A stretch of 64,000 nt of DNA from Marinomonas communis (GTDB taxonomy: Bacteria; Pseudomonadota; Gammaproteobacteria; Pseudomonadales; Marinomonadaceae): the NCBI RefSeq assembly GCF_004363305.1, contig NZ_SNZA01000002.1:124001-188000 (forward strand). Reading direction: 5' to 3'. The position numbers were made by a program, and so were the translations under genes. The notes below the pieces were generated by a model. The model did not search any database. It was given only the letters and a program-made list of their open reading frames with translations, and was not told the origin of the DNA. This document shows positions 33,459 to 41,425 of this stretch, piece by piece (within the stretch, counting starts at the first letter, position 1; every line of letters begins with the position of its first letter).

Positions 33459-33562
33459 GGGATCAAAACAATTCTAGAGGCCAGCAATCAGGATGATTGC
33501 GTAGGCTTAATCGGCACAGGGATGTGCCGTCTAAGCCGGGCCGAAGAATTCGTTTTGATTCC
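33459..33562 (+). repeat. cloverleaf repeat copy B1
   Basis: The outer stem pairs 33459-33475 with 33545-33562 (17 pairs, one bulged C, one G-U on the plus strand). Hairpin one is GCAATC-AGGAT-GATTGC (33484-33500). Hairpin two is GGCTTA/TAAGCC (33504-33509, 33532-33537) with inner CGGCAC/GTGCCG (33512-33517, 33524-33529) and tip AGGGAT. It is the plus-oriented partner of A1. Confidence 0.85.
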
Positions 33563-33602
33563 AATCACACACAACAGTCCTTAAGCAGGAGTTAAAAAGT
33601 AG

Positions 33603-34421
33603 ATGTCATTCATAATGGAAAACTATTCCATGATTTTAGCCATGATGGGCACAGGCGTGATCGCCGGTATCTTGGCAGGTCTGTTAGGCGTTGGTGGCGG
33701 TATCGTAATCGTGCCAGTGCTGTTTTTCTTATACCAAGGTCTAGGCGTCAGCGCTGACTCAGCCATGTTAGTCGCCACAGCCACCTCTCTTGCGACCATT
33801 ATTCCGACATCGATTAGCTCGATCCGCGCCCATAACGCGAAAGGCAATGTGGACTTTGAGCTACTTAAAGCCTGGGGCTTCTTTATTTTCCTAGGTGTGT
33901 TGATCGGCAGTTTTGTCGTAACACGTGTGGAAGGCCAATGGCTAACGTTATTATTCGGTGTGATTGCGACCCTCTCTGCAATCAATATGCTGCTAGGCAA
34001 AAAAGACGCCTTGTTTAACTCGCTACCAGGTAAAGGCGGTCAGAGCATCATCGCCACTTGTATCGGTTTCTTCAGCTCTATGGTGGGGATCGGTGGCGGC
34101 ACGCTAACCGTGCCAACGCTAACCTTCTGTAACTACCCTGCACACCGTGCCGTCGGCACCGCCGCAGCCGTGGGTCTTATTATTTCTCTACCCGCAGCGG
34201 TCACTATGTTGATCGTTGGACAAACACCAGCAGACGCACCATTTGGCACATTTGGCTTGGTTAACCTTGTCGGTGCCGCCTGTATCATTCCGCTGACGGT
34301 ATTGTTCGCACCAGTGGGTGCGGGCCTTGCGAACCGTTTAAACGCTGCCATGTTGAAAAAAGTGTTCGCGGTAACACTGATCTTCACTGGTCTTCGAATG
34401 CTTTATCAAGTTTTAGCGTAG
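33603..34421 (+). CDS. TSUP-family permease in the purine operon
   Basis: A membrane protein of 272 residues with about eight helices and the doubled TSUP motif: AGLLGVGGGIVIVPVLF and SSMVGIGGGTLTVPTLTF. It lies between hpxW and hpxJ, so it probably carries an intermediate or end product of the pathway. Oxalate, the HpxW product, is a plausible cargo, since TSUP proteins move small organic and sulfonated acids. That is inference from context. Confidence 0.85.
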   Translation: MSFIMENYSMILAMMGTGVIAGILAGLLGVGGGIVIVPVLFFLYQGLGVSADSAMLVATATSLATIIPTSISSIRAHNAKGNVDFELLKAWGFFIFLGVLIGSFVVTRVEGQWLTLLFGVIATLSAINMLLGKKDALFNSLPGKGGQSIIATCIGFFSSMVGIGGGTLTVPTLTFCNYPAHRAVGTAAAVGLIISLPAAVTMLIVGQTPADAPFGTFGLVNLVGAACIIPLTVLFAPVGAGLANRLNAAMLKKVFAVTLIFTGLRMLYQVLA

Positions 34422-34431
34422 GAGCTACCCC

Positions 34432-35679
34432 ATGCAACCTCTACAATTTCCACCACGTTTGCTAATGGGCCCTGGCCCGATCAACTGCTATCCAAGTGTG
34501 TTGCAAGCCATGTCAACGCAGCTAGTGGGTCAATACGATCCAACCATGACGGGTTATATGAACGAAGTGATGGCGCTATACCGCCAAGTCTTCAACACGC
34601 AAAACGAGCAAACGTTCCTTATCGATGGTACGTCTCGCGCAGGCATCGAAGCGTCTTTGGTATCCGTATTGGAGCCAGGCGATAAAGTGCTTGTGCCGAT
34701 CTTCGGACGCTTCGGCCATCTTCTAACAGAGATTGCAGAACGAGCCGACGCGGAAGTACACACCATTGAAGTGCCTTGGGGCGAAGTCTTCGACCCTCAA
34801 CAAATCGAAGAAGCGATCAAACGTGTGCAGCCGAAAGTATTGGCCATCGTACAAGGTGATACCTCAACGACCATGTTGCAGCCATTGAATGACATCGGTG
34901 GCATCTGTCGCGCCCACGATGTGCTGCTGTACACGGATGCGACGGCTTCCATTGGCGGCAACCCATTTGATATGGATGCTTGGCAAATCGACGCGGTATC
35001 AGTTGGTCTACAAAAATGCCTTGGCGGCCCCTCTGGCAGTGCGCCAGTCAGCTACAACGACCGTTTCGTGGCAGCAGTACGTAAGCGTCACCATGTAGAA
35101 GCCGGTATTCGTGACGCACACCATACAGAGTCCATGGGTTCGCGCATTCGCTCAAACTACTTCGACCTTGGCATGATCATGGATTACTGGGGCGAAGAGC
35201 GCCTAAACCATCATACAGAAGCAGCAACCATGCTATTCGGCTCGCGCCAATGTGCTGTAGAACTGCTACGTGAAGGCCAAGACGCGGTCATCGCCCGCCA
35301 TCAATTAGCTGGCAACGCCATGCTGCAAGGCATCCAAGCAATGGGCTTACAGCCATATGGCGATCTAAGCAATAAAATGAGCAACGTGGTTGGCGTTCAT
35401 ATCCCTGACAATGTCGATGGTGAGAAAGTACGTCACGATATGCTCAACATCTTTAACATCGAAATCGGCACCAGCTTTGGCCCGTTAAAAGGCAAAGTGT
35501 GGCGCATCGGCACCATGGGCTACAACGCACGTCAAGATGCTGTGTTGCACACGCTTCAATCCCTTGAAACCGTACTTCGCGGCCAAGGTTTTGCTCTGCC
35601 CAATGGTGAGGGTGTGGATACTGCATTAGCCGTGTACTCTTCAGCAAAAGACAGTGCAGCGCAAAAGGCTAGCCTATGA
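34432..35679 (+). CDS. pucG: (S)-ureidoglycine-glyoxylate aminotransferase
   Basis: A class V aminotransferase of 415 residues that resembles PucG/HpxJ along its length. The pyridoxal lysine is K195 in VGLQKCLGGPSG, the cofactor aspartate is in YTDATASIGG, and the N-terminal LLMGPGPINCYPSVLQAM block is typical. PucG/HpxJ moves the amino group of ureidoglycine to glyoxylate, giving glycine and oxalurate. It starts ten bases after the TSUP gene and overlaps the allantoate amidohydrolase gene by four, which supplies its substrate. Confidence 0.92.
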   Translation: MQPLQFPPRLLMGPGPINCYPSVLQAMSTQLVGQYDPTMTGYMNEVMALYRQVFNTQNEQTFLIDGTSRAGIEASLVSVLEPGDKVLVPIFGRFGHLLTEIAERADAEVHTIEVPWGEVFDPQQIEEAIKRVQPKVLAIVQGDTSTTMLQPLNDIGGICRAHDVLLYTDATASIGGNPFDMDAWQIDAVSVGLQKCLGGPSGSAPVSYNDRFVAAVRKRHHVEAGIRDAHHTESMGSRIRSNYFDLGMIMDYWGEERLNHHTEAATMLFGSRQCAVELLREGQDAVIARHQLAGNAMLQGIQAMGLQPYGDLSNKMSNVVGVHIPDNVDGEKVRHDMLNIFNIEIGTSFGPLKGKVWRIGTMGYNARQDAVLHTLQSLETVLRGQGFALPNGEGVDTALAVYSSAKDSAAQKASL

Positions 35680-36902
35680 TGGATTTCAAACGCCTTGGCC
35701 AAGCCGTCATGGAGCGCTTGGAGACGCTTGGCAAGATTAGCCAATCGTCCGAGCACCTCGACCGTCGCTACCTGACTGAGCAACATAAAGAAGCCAACCA
35801 ATTGGTTGGCGGCTGGATGGAAGCCGCAGGCATGCAAACTTGGCAAGACCAAGCGGGTAACTTGTGGGGCCGTCTTGAGGCCGAAGATGCCAACGCACCG
35901 CGCTTTATTATGGGTAGCCATTTGGACACGGTACCCAATGGCGGTAAATACGATGGCATGCTTGGCGTGGTCGCTCCGGTGACCTTGATCGAGGCGTTCC
36001 AAGCGGAAGGTATCCGTTTACCTTTCCATTTAGATATCGTGGGCTTTGGTGACGAAGAAGGCACCCGCTTTGGTTCGACTTTGCTGGGCAGCCGCGCCTT
36101 AACCGGCCAATGGCCAGCGAGCTGGGCCGAGCTGAAAGACGATGACGGCATTAGCCTTACCGAGGCGCTGGAAAACTTCGGTTTAAGCTTTGATAAAGTC
36201 TCAGAAGCGGCAATCCCGACGGACAATTTGAAAGGCTACCTTGAACTGCATATTGAGCAAGGCCCTGTTTTAGAAGAGAAAAACCTCCCTATCGGTGTGG
36301 TCAGCGCCATCGCGGGTGCTAAGCGTTTTGAATTTACCGTCACTGGTATGGCAGGTCATGCGGGCACAGTGCCCATGCCAATGCGATTGGACGCGCTAGC
36401 GGCCAGCAGTGAAATGATTTTAGCGGTGGAAGCCGTTGCTAGAGAGCATGGCGTCGTCGCAACCGTCGGCCAGATCAGTAACCGCCCAAATGGCGTCAAT
36501 GTGATCTCTGGCAAAACTGTTTTCTCATTGGATATTCGGAGCGAACACGATCAACAACGCGATGACGCTTTGACCGACATCATGGATCGTTTGGCGAAGA
36601 TCGCCGCAAAGCGCAACGTTATCTTAGAACATCAGCAAACCCACAGCGCCAACGCTGTACATTGTGACGCTGGGCTACAAGGCGTGTTGCGTGATGCCAT
36701 CGCTGCACAAAACATCGATGTCCATACCTTATTCTCAGGTGCTGGCCACGATGCCATGGCCATGGCGGAGATTTGCCCAGTAGCGATGCTGTTTATGCGC
36801 TGTGACAAAGGCATTAGCCACCATCCAGCGGAAGCGATTATGACCGAGGATGTGGTCGCCACTTTGGCGGTGTTAAGCCATACATTGCAGAGCTTAAAGT
36901 AG
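35676..36902 (+). CDS. hpxK: allantoate amidohydrolase
   Basis: An M20-family enzyme of 408 residues of the AllC/HpxK type. Metal ligands are in MGSHLDTVPNGGKYDG, FGDEEGTRFGS and the late GAGHDAMAMA; the dimer domain carries GAKRFEFTVTGMAGHAGTVPM. It removes carbamoyl nitrogen from allantoate and gives (S)-ureidoglycine, which the upstream aminotransferase uses. Beta-ureidopropionase is the closest alternative family, but the neighbours favour allantoate. Translationally coupled to pucG. Confidence 0.9.
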   Translation: MMDFKRLGQAVMERLETLGKISQSSEHLDRRYLTEQHKEANQLVGGWMEAAGMQTWQDQAGNLWGRLEAEDANAPRFIMGSHLDTVPNGGKYDGMLGVVAPVTLIEAFQAEGIRLPFHLDIVGFGDEEGTRFGSTLLGSRALTGQWPASWAELKDDDGISLTEALENFGLSFDKVSEAAIPTDNLKGYLELHIEQGPVLEEKNLPIGVVSAIAGAKRFEFTVTGMAGHAGTVPMPMRLDALAASSEMILAVEAVAREHGVVATVGQISNRPNGVNVISGKTVFSLDIRSEHDQQRDDALTDIMDRLAKIAAKRNVILEHQQTHSANAVHCDAGLQGVLRDAIAAQNIDVHTLFSGAGHDAMAMAEICPVAMLFMRCDKGISHHPAEAIMTEDVVATLAVLSHTLQSLK

Positions 36903-36916
36903 GCTTTGCAGCTTGA

Positions 36917-36985
36917 AGGGGTCAGATCCCTTTAACGAGAGCATTCAAAGACTTGGTCATTCAACATTTAAGGGATCTGACCCCT
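36917..36985. repeat. perfect 16-bp inverted repeat
   Basis: AGGGGTCAGATCCCTT (36917-36932) faces AAGGGATCTGACCCCT (36970-36985) across 37 bases. Each arm is itself nearly palindromic. This GGGTCAGATCCC type of arm resembles those near REP-associated tyrosine transposases, but no transposase gene is here. It lies between hpxK and the cupin gene. Confidence 0.7.
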
Positions 36986-37008
36986 GGAATATTTACAGGG
37001 GTTACTCG

Positions 37009-37374
37009 ATGCAATTTATTCGAATTTATAATGACGATCAGGGCAAGAGTCATTTTGGTGAAGTGAATATTGATGTACGCGATGGCGGGCCGATCGGTAT
37101 GTTGTCAGAGCGTTTTGAAGCGGGAGAGATGATCTTTCGCGAAACACCAGCGGACTACGATTTCAAATGGCACCCAGCGCCACAGCGTCAGCTGTTATTT
37201 ATCATCAAAGGCAGTTGTGAGTTTAAAGTGTCGAGCGGTGAAACCCGCCAATTCAAAGGCGGTGATGTACTGCTGCTAGAAGACACCGAAGGCGAAGGTC
37301 ACTGCTCTAAAGCCTTGAATAACGAAATCCGCCACTCGATCTTTGTCACCCTTCCAGAAGGGACAGTGCTGTAA
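37009..37374 (+). CDS. small cupin-domain protein
   Basis: A single-domain cupin of 121 residues. The first motif is represented by FKWHPAPQRQLLFIIKGSCEFKV and the second by GDVLLLEDTEGEGHCSKAL, giving two histidines and an acidic residue that could hold a metal. As last gene of the purine operon it may act on a ureido intermediate, but it is far shorter than ureidoglycine aminohydrolase and I cannot assign a reaction. The start at 37009 follows CAGGGG. A frame from 36913 would read through the inverted repeat. Confidence 0.72.
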   Translation: MQFIRIYNDDQGKSHFGEVNIDVRDGGPIGMLSERFEAGEMIFRETPADYDFKWHPAPQRQLLFIIKGSCEFKVSSGETRQFKGGDVLLLEDTEGEGHCSKALNNEIRHSIFVTLPEGTVL

Positions 37375-37387
37375 GCGCCCTTCTGAG

Positions 37388-37426
37388 TCTTGTCCCTGTA
37401 CGACCTGACTCTGTCAGGGACAAGGT
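37388..37426 (+). terminator. hairpin after the cupin gene
   Basis: CTTGTCCCTG pairs with CAGGGACAAG across a loop of about 16 bases, beginning 14 bases past the cupin stop. There is no clear T-run, so it may be a processing stop or another repeat arm rather than an intrinsic terminator. Confidence 0.4.
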
Positions 37427-37430
37427 TTGG

Positions 37431-37556
37431 CTAGCCCACAATTTTTAGCTCTAACCCAAGGGCTTTTAACACTTTTAAAATCGTGTCGAATTGCGGCCGC
37501 GAGCCAGATCGTAGTGCTTTGTATAAGCTTTCGCGCCCAGGGCCACTTTCTTTCAT
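37431..37556 (-). pseudogene. fragment of an addiction-module antidote gene (HigA-like)
   Basis: A minus-strand frame of 41 codons reads GPGRESLYKALRSG...FDTILKVLKALGLELKIVG. This is the C-terminal helix-turn-helix portion of putative addiction module antidote proteins, which are normally about 100 residues. The N-terminal half is missing. The fragment abuts a RelE-type fragment in the opposite orientation, so the module has been broken by rearrangement. Confidence 0.65.
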
Positions 37557-37560
37557 GGTG

Positions 37561-37665
37561 TTTCAGCTTAATGCATCTATAGTCGAAGATGATGTGGTGA
37601 TTGTTACCGTCTTGGCAGTTGGCAAACGTGATCGCAGTGAGGTTTATAGTAAGGCAATGGATAGG
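37561..37665 (+). pseudogene. fragment of a RelE/ParE-type toxin gene
   Basis: A plus-strand stretch reads VEDDVVIVTVLAVGKRDRSEVY followed by SKAMDR, the C-terminal third of RelE-family toxins (the strand with V-T-V-x-A-V-G-K-R and the final helix). The first two thirds are absent. Confidence 0.6.
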
Positions 37666-37863
37666 CTGCAGTTTATTTTTACATGCCATAGCTAGATCTT
37701 TTTCGCAGCTTAGATACACAGCCTTCTCCACGAAAAAAACCATTGCAAACTCTGCAGTCCCAACAATCATTGCCTCTTTCTTGTAGCCGAATGAGATACT
37801 ATATCCATAGGTCCATCTATTTATGTGTTTACTCTGATGTCCGCTCTATACAACGAGCTTCCG

Positions 37864-39081
37864 TTAAGCCTCACTATTCCTCGGCAACCTCACCGAGATC
37901 AACGCAGTTAAACCAATAAATCCTGCCGATACCCACAGGCAAACGACTAAGCCGTAGTCCTGATATAGCCAGCCGGATAATAGCGTGCCGATTAGGCGGC
38001 CCATGGCGTTGGCCATATAGTAAAAGCCGACATCAAGAGACACACCATCTTTGCCTGCGTAGCTGACGATAAGATAACTGTGTAGGGAGGAGTTGATGGC
38101 GAATATAGCACCGAAAGCAAATAAGCCTGCGATCACGGCGAATTCAATCTGCCAATCAAAGGTTAGGGCCAGAGCAATGGCAACGGGAATCACGCCGAGG
38201 GCTAGCGCCCAACCAAGGGCTTGGCGACCATCAGGTACTTTGCCAGAGGCTTTACCGGTAAAGCGTGGTGCGAAACCTTGGACAAAACCGTATGCAATCA
38301 CCCAAGCCGCGAGGAATCCGCCCACGTACCAATGATCCCAGCCAAAGGTGCTGGCAAGGAATACTGGTAAGGCCACCACAAACCAGACATCTCGGGCACC
38401 GAACAAAAACAGACGAGCAGCAGAAAGGTAGTTTACCGCGGCACTTTTCGAGAAGATGTCACCAAATTTTGGCTTATTCTTCGCTTTTCCGAGATCCTTT
38501 TTCAGCGCTAACATGCTGGCAGCCCACACCAGCGCAAGTGCTACCGCCATCCCCAGAATCGAGCCTTTAAAGCCAAATAGGCTCAATAACGCACCGCCCA
38601 AAAAGAAGCCCACACCTTTTAAGGCATTTTTAGAGCCGGTGAGTAGAGCCACCCATTTATATAGTTGACCTTGAGCATCGCTAGGTACGAGAAGCTTAAT
38701 TGAGCTTTTGGCGCTCATCTTATTTAAGTCTTTGGCAATGCCCGATAACGCTTGTGCGCCCATCACCCAAGGCACGGTTAAGAAACTCGCGGGCACCAAC
38801 AACATACTCAGCGCCACCACTTGCAGAAACAGCCCAATATTCATGGTGCGGTTAAGGCCAAGACGCGCGCCCAGCCAGCCGCCAACAAGATTGGTGACCA
38901 CGCCAAAGATCTCGTAGAACAAGAACAGCATGGCGATTTGCAGCGGGCTGTAGCCTAAACCGTGGAAATACAGTACCACCAACATCCGCAACGCGCCGTC
39001 GGTTAAGGTAAACGCCCAGTAATTACCCGTCACCACCATATATTGGCGGATCGCTGGCGAAAGATTGGCTAGTGCTCCCAT
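37864..39081 (-). CDS. arsJ: ArsJ, 1-arseno-3-phosphoglycerate efflux MFS transporter
   Basis: A membrane protein of 405 residues with about 11-12 helices. It matches ArsJ in the RQYMVVTGNYWAFTLTDGAL start, LGYSPLQIAMLFLFYEIFGVVTNLVGGWLGARLGLNRTM, and FMS-type central repeats. ArsJ exports 1-arseno-3-phosphoglycerate made by a partner GAPDH, giving arsenate resistance. That GAPDH gene lies upstream on the same strand, 273 bases away, separated by a cloverleaf-repeat pair. The start at 39081 was chosen because a frame to 39186 would be translated from the repeat. Confidence 0.92.
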   Translation of the reverse strand: MGALANLSPAIRQYMVVTGNYWAFTLTDGALRMLVVLYFHGLGYSPLQIAMLFLFYEIFGVVTNLVGGWLGARLGLNRTMNIGLFLQVVALSMLLVPASFLTVPWVMGAQALSGIAKDLNKMSAKSSIKLLVPSDAQGQLYKWVALLTGSKNALKGVGFFLGGALLSLFGFKGSILGMAVALALVWAASMLALKKDLGKAKNKPKFGDIFSKSAAVNYLSAARLFLFGARDVWFVVALPVFLASTFGWDHWYVGGFLAAWVIAYGFVQGFAPRFTGKASGKVPDGRQALGWALALGVIPVAIALALTFDWQIEFAVIAGLFAFGAIFAINSSLHSYLIVSYAGKDGVSLDVGFYYMANAMGRLIGTLLSGWLYQDYGLVVCLWVSAGFIGLTALISVRLPRNSEA

Positions 39082-39126
39082 GAGATCTTGATTCCGTTTA
39101 TGAGCAAAGTAAGTAGTTAACGCCTC

Positions 39127-39216
39127 GCTTGATGATGACAGCACCGACCGACGCACACCCCTGTGCGTGACGGCCGGGTCGCCCATCCATGGGCTAAGTG
39201 CTTGTCATCTTCAAGC
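39127..39216 (-). repeat. cloverleaf repeat copy A2
   Basis: The outer stem pairs 39127-39144 with 39198-39216 (17 pairs, one bulged base, one mismatch). Inside are GCCCAT/ATGGGC at 39181-39194 (minus-strand tip around TGGA) and ACGCACA/TGTGCGT at 39151-39157 and 39162-39168 (minus-strand tip GGGG), the latter on a CCGACCG/CGGCCGG clamp whose imperfect pair is G-U only on the minus strand. Confidence 0.85.
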
Positions 39217-39239
39217 TAAGCTTTGCACGTGCATCAGTA

Positions 39240-39339
39240 AGATAAATTCTAAGCCTTAAGATCGGCCATCAGGATGATGGCAAGGCTCATCCAGTGCAGG
39301 GACGCACTGTCTGAGCCGGGTCGTAGGCTGGATTTATCT
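39240..39339 (+). repeat. cloverleaf repeat copy B2
   Basis: The outer stem pairs 39240-39249 with 39330-39339 and 39252-39256 with 39325-39329. Hairpin one is GCCATC-AGGAT-GATGGC (39265-39281). Hairpin two is GGCTCA/TGAGCC (39284-39289, 39312-39317) with inner AGTGC/GCACT (39293-39297, 39304-39308) and tip AGGGAC. Compared with B1, both hairpins have changed on both sides of the stem while keeping pairing. Confidence 0.87.
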
Positions 39340-39354
39340 AAATTGGTCAAAGAG

Positions 39355-40365
39355 CTAGGCCTGATCCAAACGACCGACCATACGCATTAGCTCAGCAGTA
39401 CGGTTGGCGTAACCCCATTCGTTGTCATACCAAGCGTACAACTTCACTTGTGTACCATTGATGACCATGGTCGAAAGCGCATCGATGATGCTAGAGCGTG
39501 GGTCAGTTTTGTAATCCACCGATACCAATGGACGCTCTTCATAGCCAAGGATGTCTTTTAGCTCGCCCTCTGCTGCTTCTTTTAGGAAGCCATTTACTTC
39601 CGCTTCGGTCGTTGGGCGGCTGACTTCAAACACACAGTCAGTTAAAGAAGCATTTGCTAATGGCACACGAACCGCATGGCCGTTTAGCTTGCCTTTTAAC
39701 TCTGGAAAAATATGGGTGATCGCGGTCGCTGAGCCGGTTGTCGTTGGGATCAGGCTGGCACCACAAGCACGCGCACGACGTAAGTCTTTATGCGGTGCAT
39801 CCAAGATAGTCTGTGTATTAGTGATGTCGTGAATCGTGGTCATGGAACCGTGTTCAATGCCCAATTTTTCATGAATCACTTTTACCACAGGTGCAAGACA
39901 GTTCGTGGTACAAGACGCTGCGGTAACGATTGGGTAAAGCGCTGGATCGTAAAGCTCTTGGTTAACGCCCATCACTACGTTTAGCACGCCATCTTCTTTC
40001 ACTGGAGCGGTCACCACCACGCGCTTAACGCCTTGGTCTAGGTAAGCTTGTAGCAAGGCTTTGGTTTTCATCTTGCCGCTGGCTTCAATCACCACATCAC
40101 AGCCTGACCAGTCAGTCTCACCAATGGCTTTGTTCTGCGTGCAAGGAATACGTTGACCATTGATGATCATCTCGTTGCCTTCTGCAGTGGCTTCGTGGTG
40201 CCAACGGCCGTGAACAGAGTCAAACGTGATCAGATGTGCGAGCGTTGCCGCATCGCCTGCTGGGTCGTTGATCTGTACGAATTCCACATCATCCCAATCA
40301 AATGCTGCACGGAACGACAAACGTCCCATACGACCAAATCCATTAATGCCTACTTTAATTGTCAT
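39355..40365 (-). CDS. arsenate-linked glyceraldehyde-3-phosphate dehydrogenase
   Basis: A protein of 336 residues with the NAD-binding start [13 protein letters not shown] and the catalytic cysteine in [11 protein letters not shown] (about residue 153). When coupled to arsJ such enzymes make 1-arseno-3-phosphoglycerate from arsenate and glyceraldehyde 3-phosphate for export. Position between acr3 and arsJ fits that role better than central glycolysis. The second ATG (40365) is preferred because GAGG lies five bases before it. Confidence 0.92.
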   Translation of the reverse strand: MTIKVGINGFGRMGRLSFRAAFDWDDVEFVQINDPAGDAATLAHLITFDSVHGRWHHEATAEGNEMIINGQRIPCTQNKAIGETDWSGCDVVIEASGKMKTKALLQAYLDQGVKRVVVTAPVKEDGVLNVVMGVNQELYDPALYPIVTAASCTTNCLAPVVKVIHEKLGIEHGSMTTIHDITNTQTILDAPHKDLRRARACGASLIPTTTGSATAITHIFPELKGKLNGHAVRVPLANASLTDCVFEVSRPTTEAEVNGFLKEAAEGELKDILGYEERPLVSVDYKTDPRSSIIDALSTMVINGTQVKLYAWYDNEWGYANRTAELMRMVGRLDQA

Positions 40366-40393
40366 CATTACCTCGCGTATATCGCGTAAAAAA

Positions 40394-41413
40394 TTAGTGA
40401 GTAAACCAGTGGCGTGTGCGGTTGGCGAACCACACTAAGCTCAGCATCACAGGCACTTCGACCAAGACCCCGACAACGGTCGCCAAGGCAGCCCCTGAAT
40501 GCAAACCAAACAAAGAGATCGCTACCGCAACCGCCAGCTCAAAGAAATTAGACGTACCAATCATGCAAGCCGGAGCCGCTACGCTATGAGACAAGCGTAT
40601 CTTTCGAGCTACCCAGTACGTAATGGCGAAAATCACGTAGCTTTGAATTAGTAGCGGGATGGCAATCAATACAATGGCTTGAGGCTTCGCGAGAATGGTC
40701 TCTGCCTGAAAGCCAAACAACAGTACTACGGTAGTTAATAAGCCAATGATGGACCAAGGCTTCAGCCTAGCCAGCCATTGTTGCAAACGTTGTGGGTTCT
40801 CCCCTCGATTCAAAGTACGACGAGTGAATGCCCCAGCGATTAAGGGCAACACCACATACAGCACCACAGACAGCGCTAATGTACTCCAAGGGACAGTGAT
40901 GTCTGTGACCCCTAATAAGAATCCCGCGATCGGTGCAAAAGCGAAAATCATAATGACATCATTCACCGAGACTTGGACTAAGGTGTAGTTAGGGTCACCT
41001 TTGGTGAGCTGGCTCCAGACAAAGACCATCGCCGTGCAAGGCGCAACACCCAATAAAATCATGCCCGCGATGTATTCAGACGCGGTCTGAGGGTCGACCC
41101 ATTCCGCAAAGAGTCCCTTAAAGAATAGCCAGCCTAGCAACGCCATGGTGAACGGTTTGACCAGCCAATTCACCACTAACGTCAGAACTAAGCCTTTCGG
41201 CTTTTTACCCACGTCTTTGATGGCTGCAAAGTCGACTTGTACCATCATGGGATAAATCATCAGCCAGATCAGTACCGCGATGATCAGATTAACGTGCGCA
41301 TACTCAAAGCTCGCCACCATAGCAAACATATTCGGCAGCCACAGACCAAGAACAATTCCTGTGACAATGGCTAAAGCGACCCAGACACTCAAGTAACGTT
41401 CAAAGATGCCCAT
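40394..41413 (-). CDS. acr3: arsenite efflux permease, ACR3 family
   Basis: A membrane protein of 339 residues with about ten helices. The ACR3 signature is present with the essential cysteine in [27 protein letters not shown], and the late [22 protein letters not shown] block. It expels As(III) using the membrane potential or proton gradient. It starts 12 bases after arsR and is followed by the gapdh gene. Confidence 0.93.
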   Translation of the reverse strand: MGIFERYLSVWVALAIVTGIVLGLWLPNMFAMVASFEYAHVNLIIAVLIWLMIYPMMVQVDFAAIKDVGKKPKGLVLTLVVNWLVKPFTMALLGWLFFKGLFAEWVDPQTASEYIAGMILLGVAPCTAMVFVWSQLTKGDPNYTLVQVSVNDVIMIFAFAPIAGFLLGVTDITVPWSTLALSVVLYVVLPLIAGAFTRRTLNRGENPQRLQQWLARLKPWSIIGLLTTVVLLFGFQAETILAKPQAIVLIAIPLLIQSYVIFAITYWVARKIRLSHSVAAPACMIGTSNFFELAVAVAISLFGLHSGAALATVVGVLVEVPVMLSLVWFANRTRHWFTH

Positions 41414-41425
41414 GTTAGTCGCCCC

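Larger units (their letters stand above)
33282..33602. other. intergenic region carrying an inverted pair of cloverleaf repeats
   Basis: A 321-base gap inside the purine operon. Most of it is two three-way-junction elements in opposite orientation, with a separate hairpin between them (TGAACAC at 33438-33444 facing GTGTTCA at 33450-33456). AGGAG at 33587-33591 is the ribosome site of the TSUP gene. No reading frame is credible here. Confidence 0.8.
37375..37863. other. intergenic region with toxin-antitoxin debris
   Basis: A 489-base gap between the cupin gene and arsJ (convergent). It contains a hairpin at 37388-37425, an antidote-gene fragment on the minus strand, a RelE-type fragment on the plus strand, and then about 195 bases (37669-37863) in which I see nothing. 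Reading frames of 60-118 codons here have no recognisable content. Confidence 0.6.
39082..39354. other. intergenic region between arsJ and gapdh with inverted cloverleaf pair
   Basis: A 273-base gap within the arsenic operon. Two three-way elements in opposite orientation fill most of it. Nothing else is seen. Confidence 0.75.

Noticed and set aside
37414..37770. A 118-codon minus-strand frame between the cupin gene and arsJ
   Set aside because: It reads across the antidote and toxin fragments in the wrong frame and resembles no protein.
39082..39186. N-terminal extension of ArsJ
   Set aside because: It would be translated from cloverleaf copy A2. ArsJ homologues begin near the chosen start.
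33282..39354. CRISPR array or direct repeats
   Set aside because: The repeated units are inverted and structured, of unequal spacing, and occur only twice as pairs.
39355..40365. Glycolytic gapA
   Set aside because: Position between acr3 and arsJ makes the arsenate-linked enzyme far more likely.
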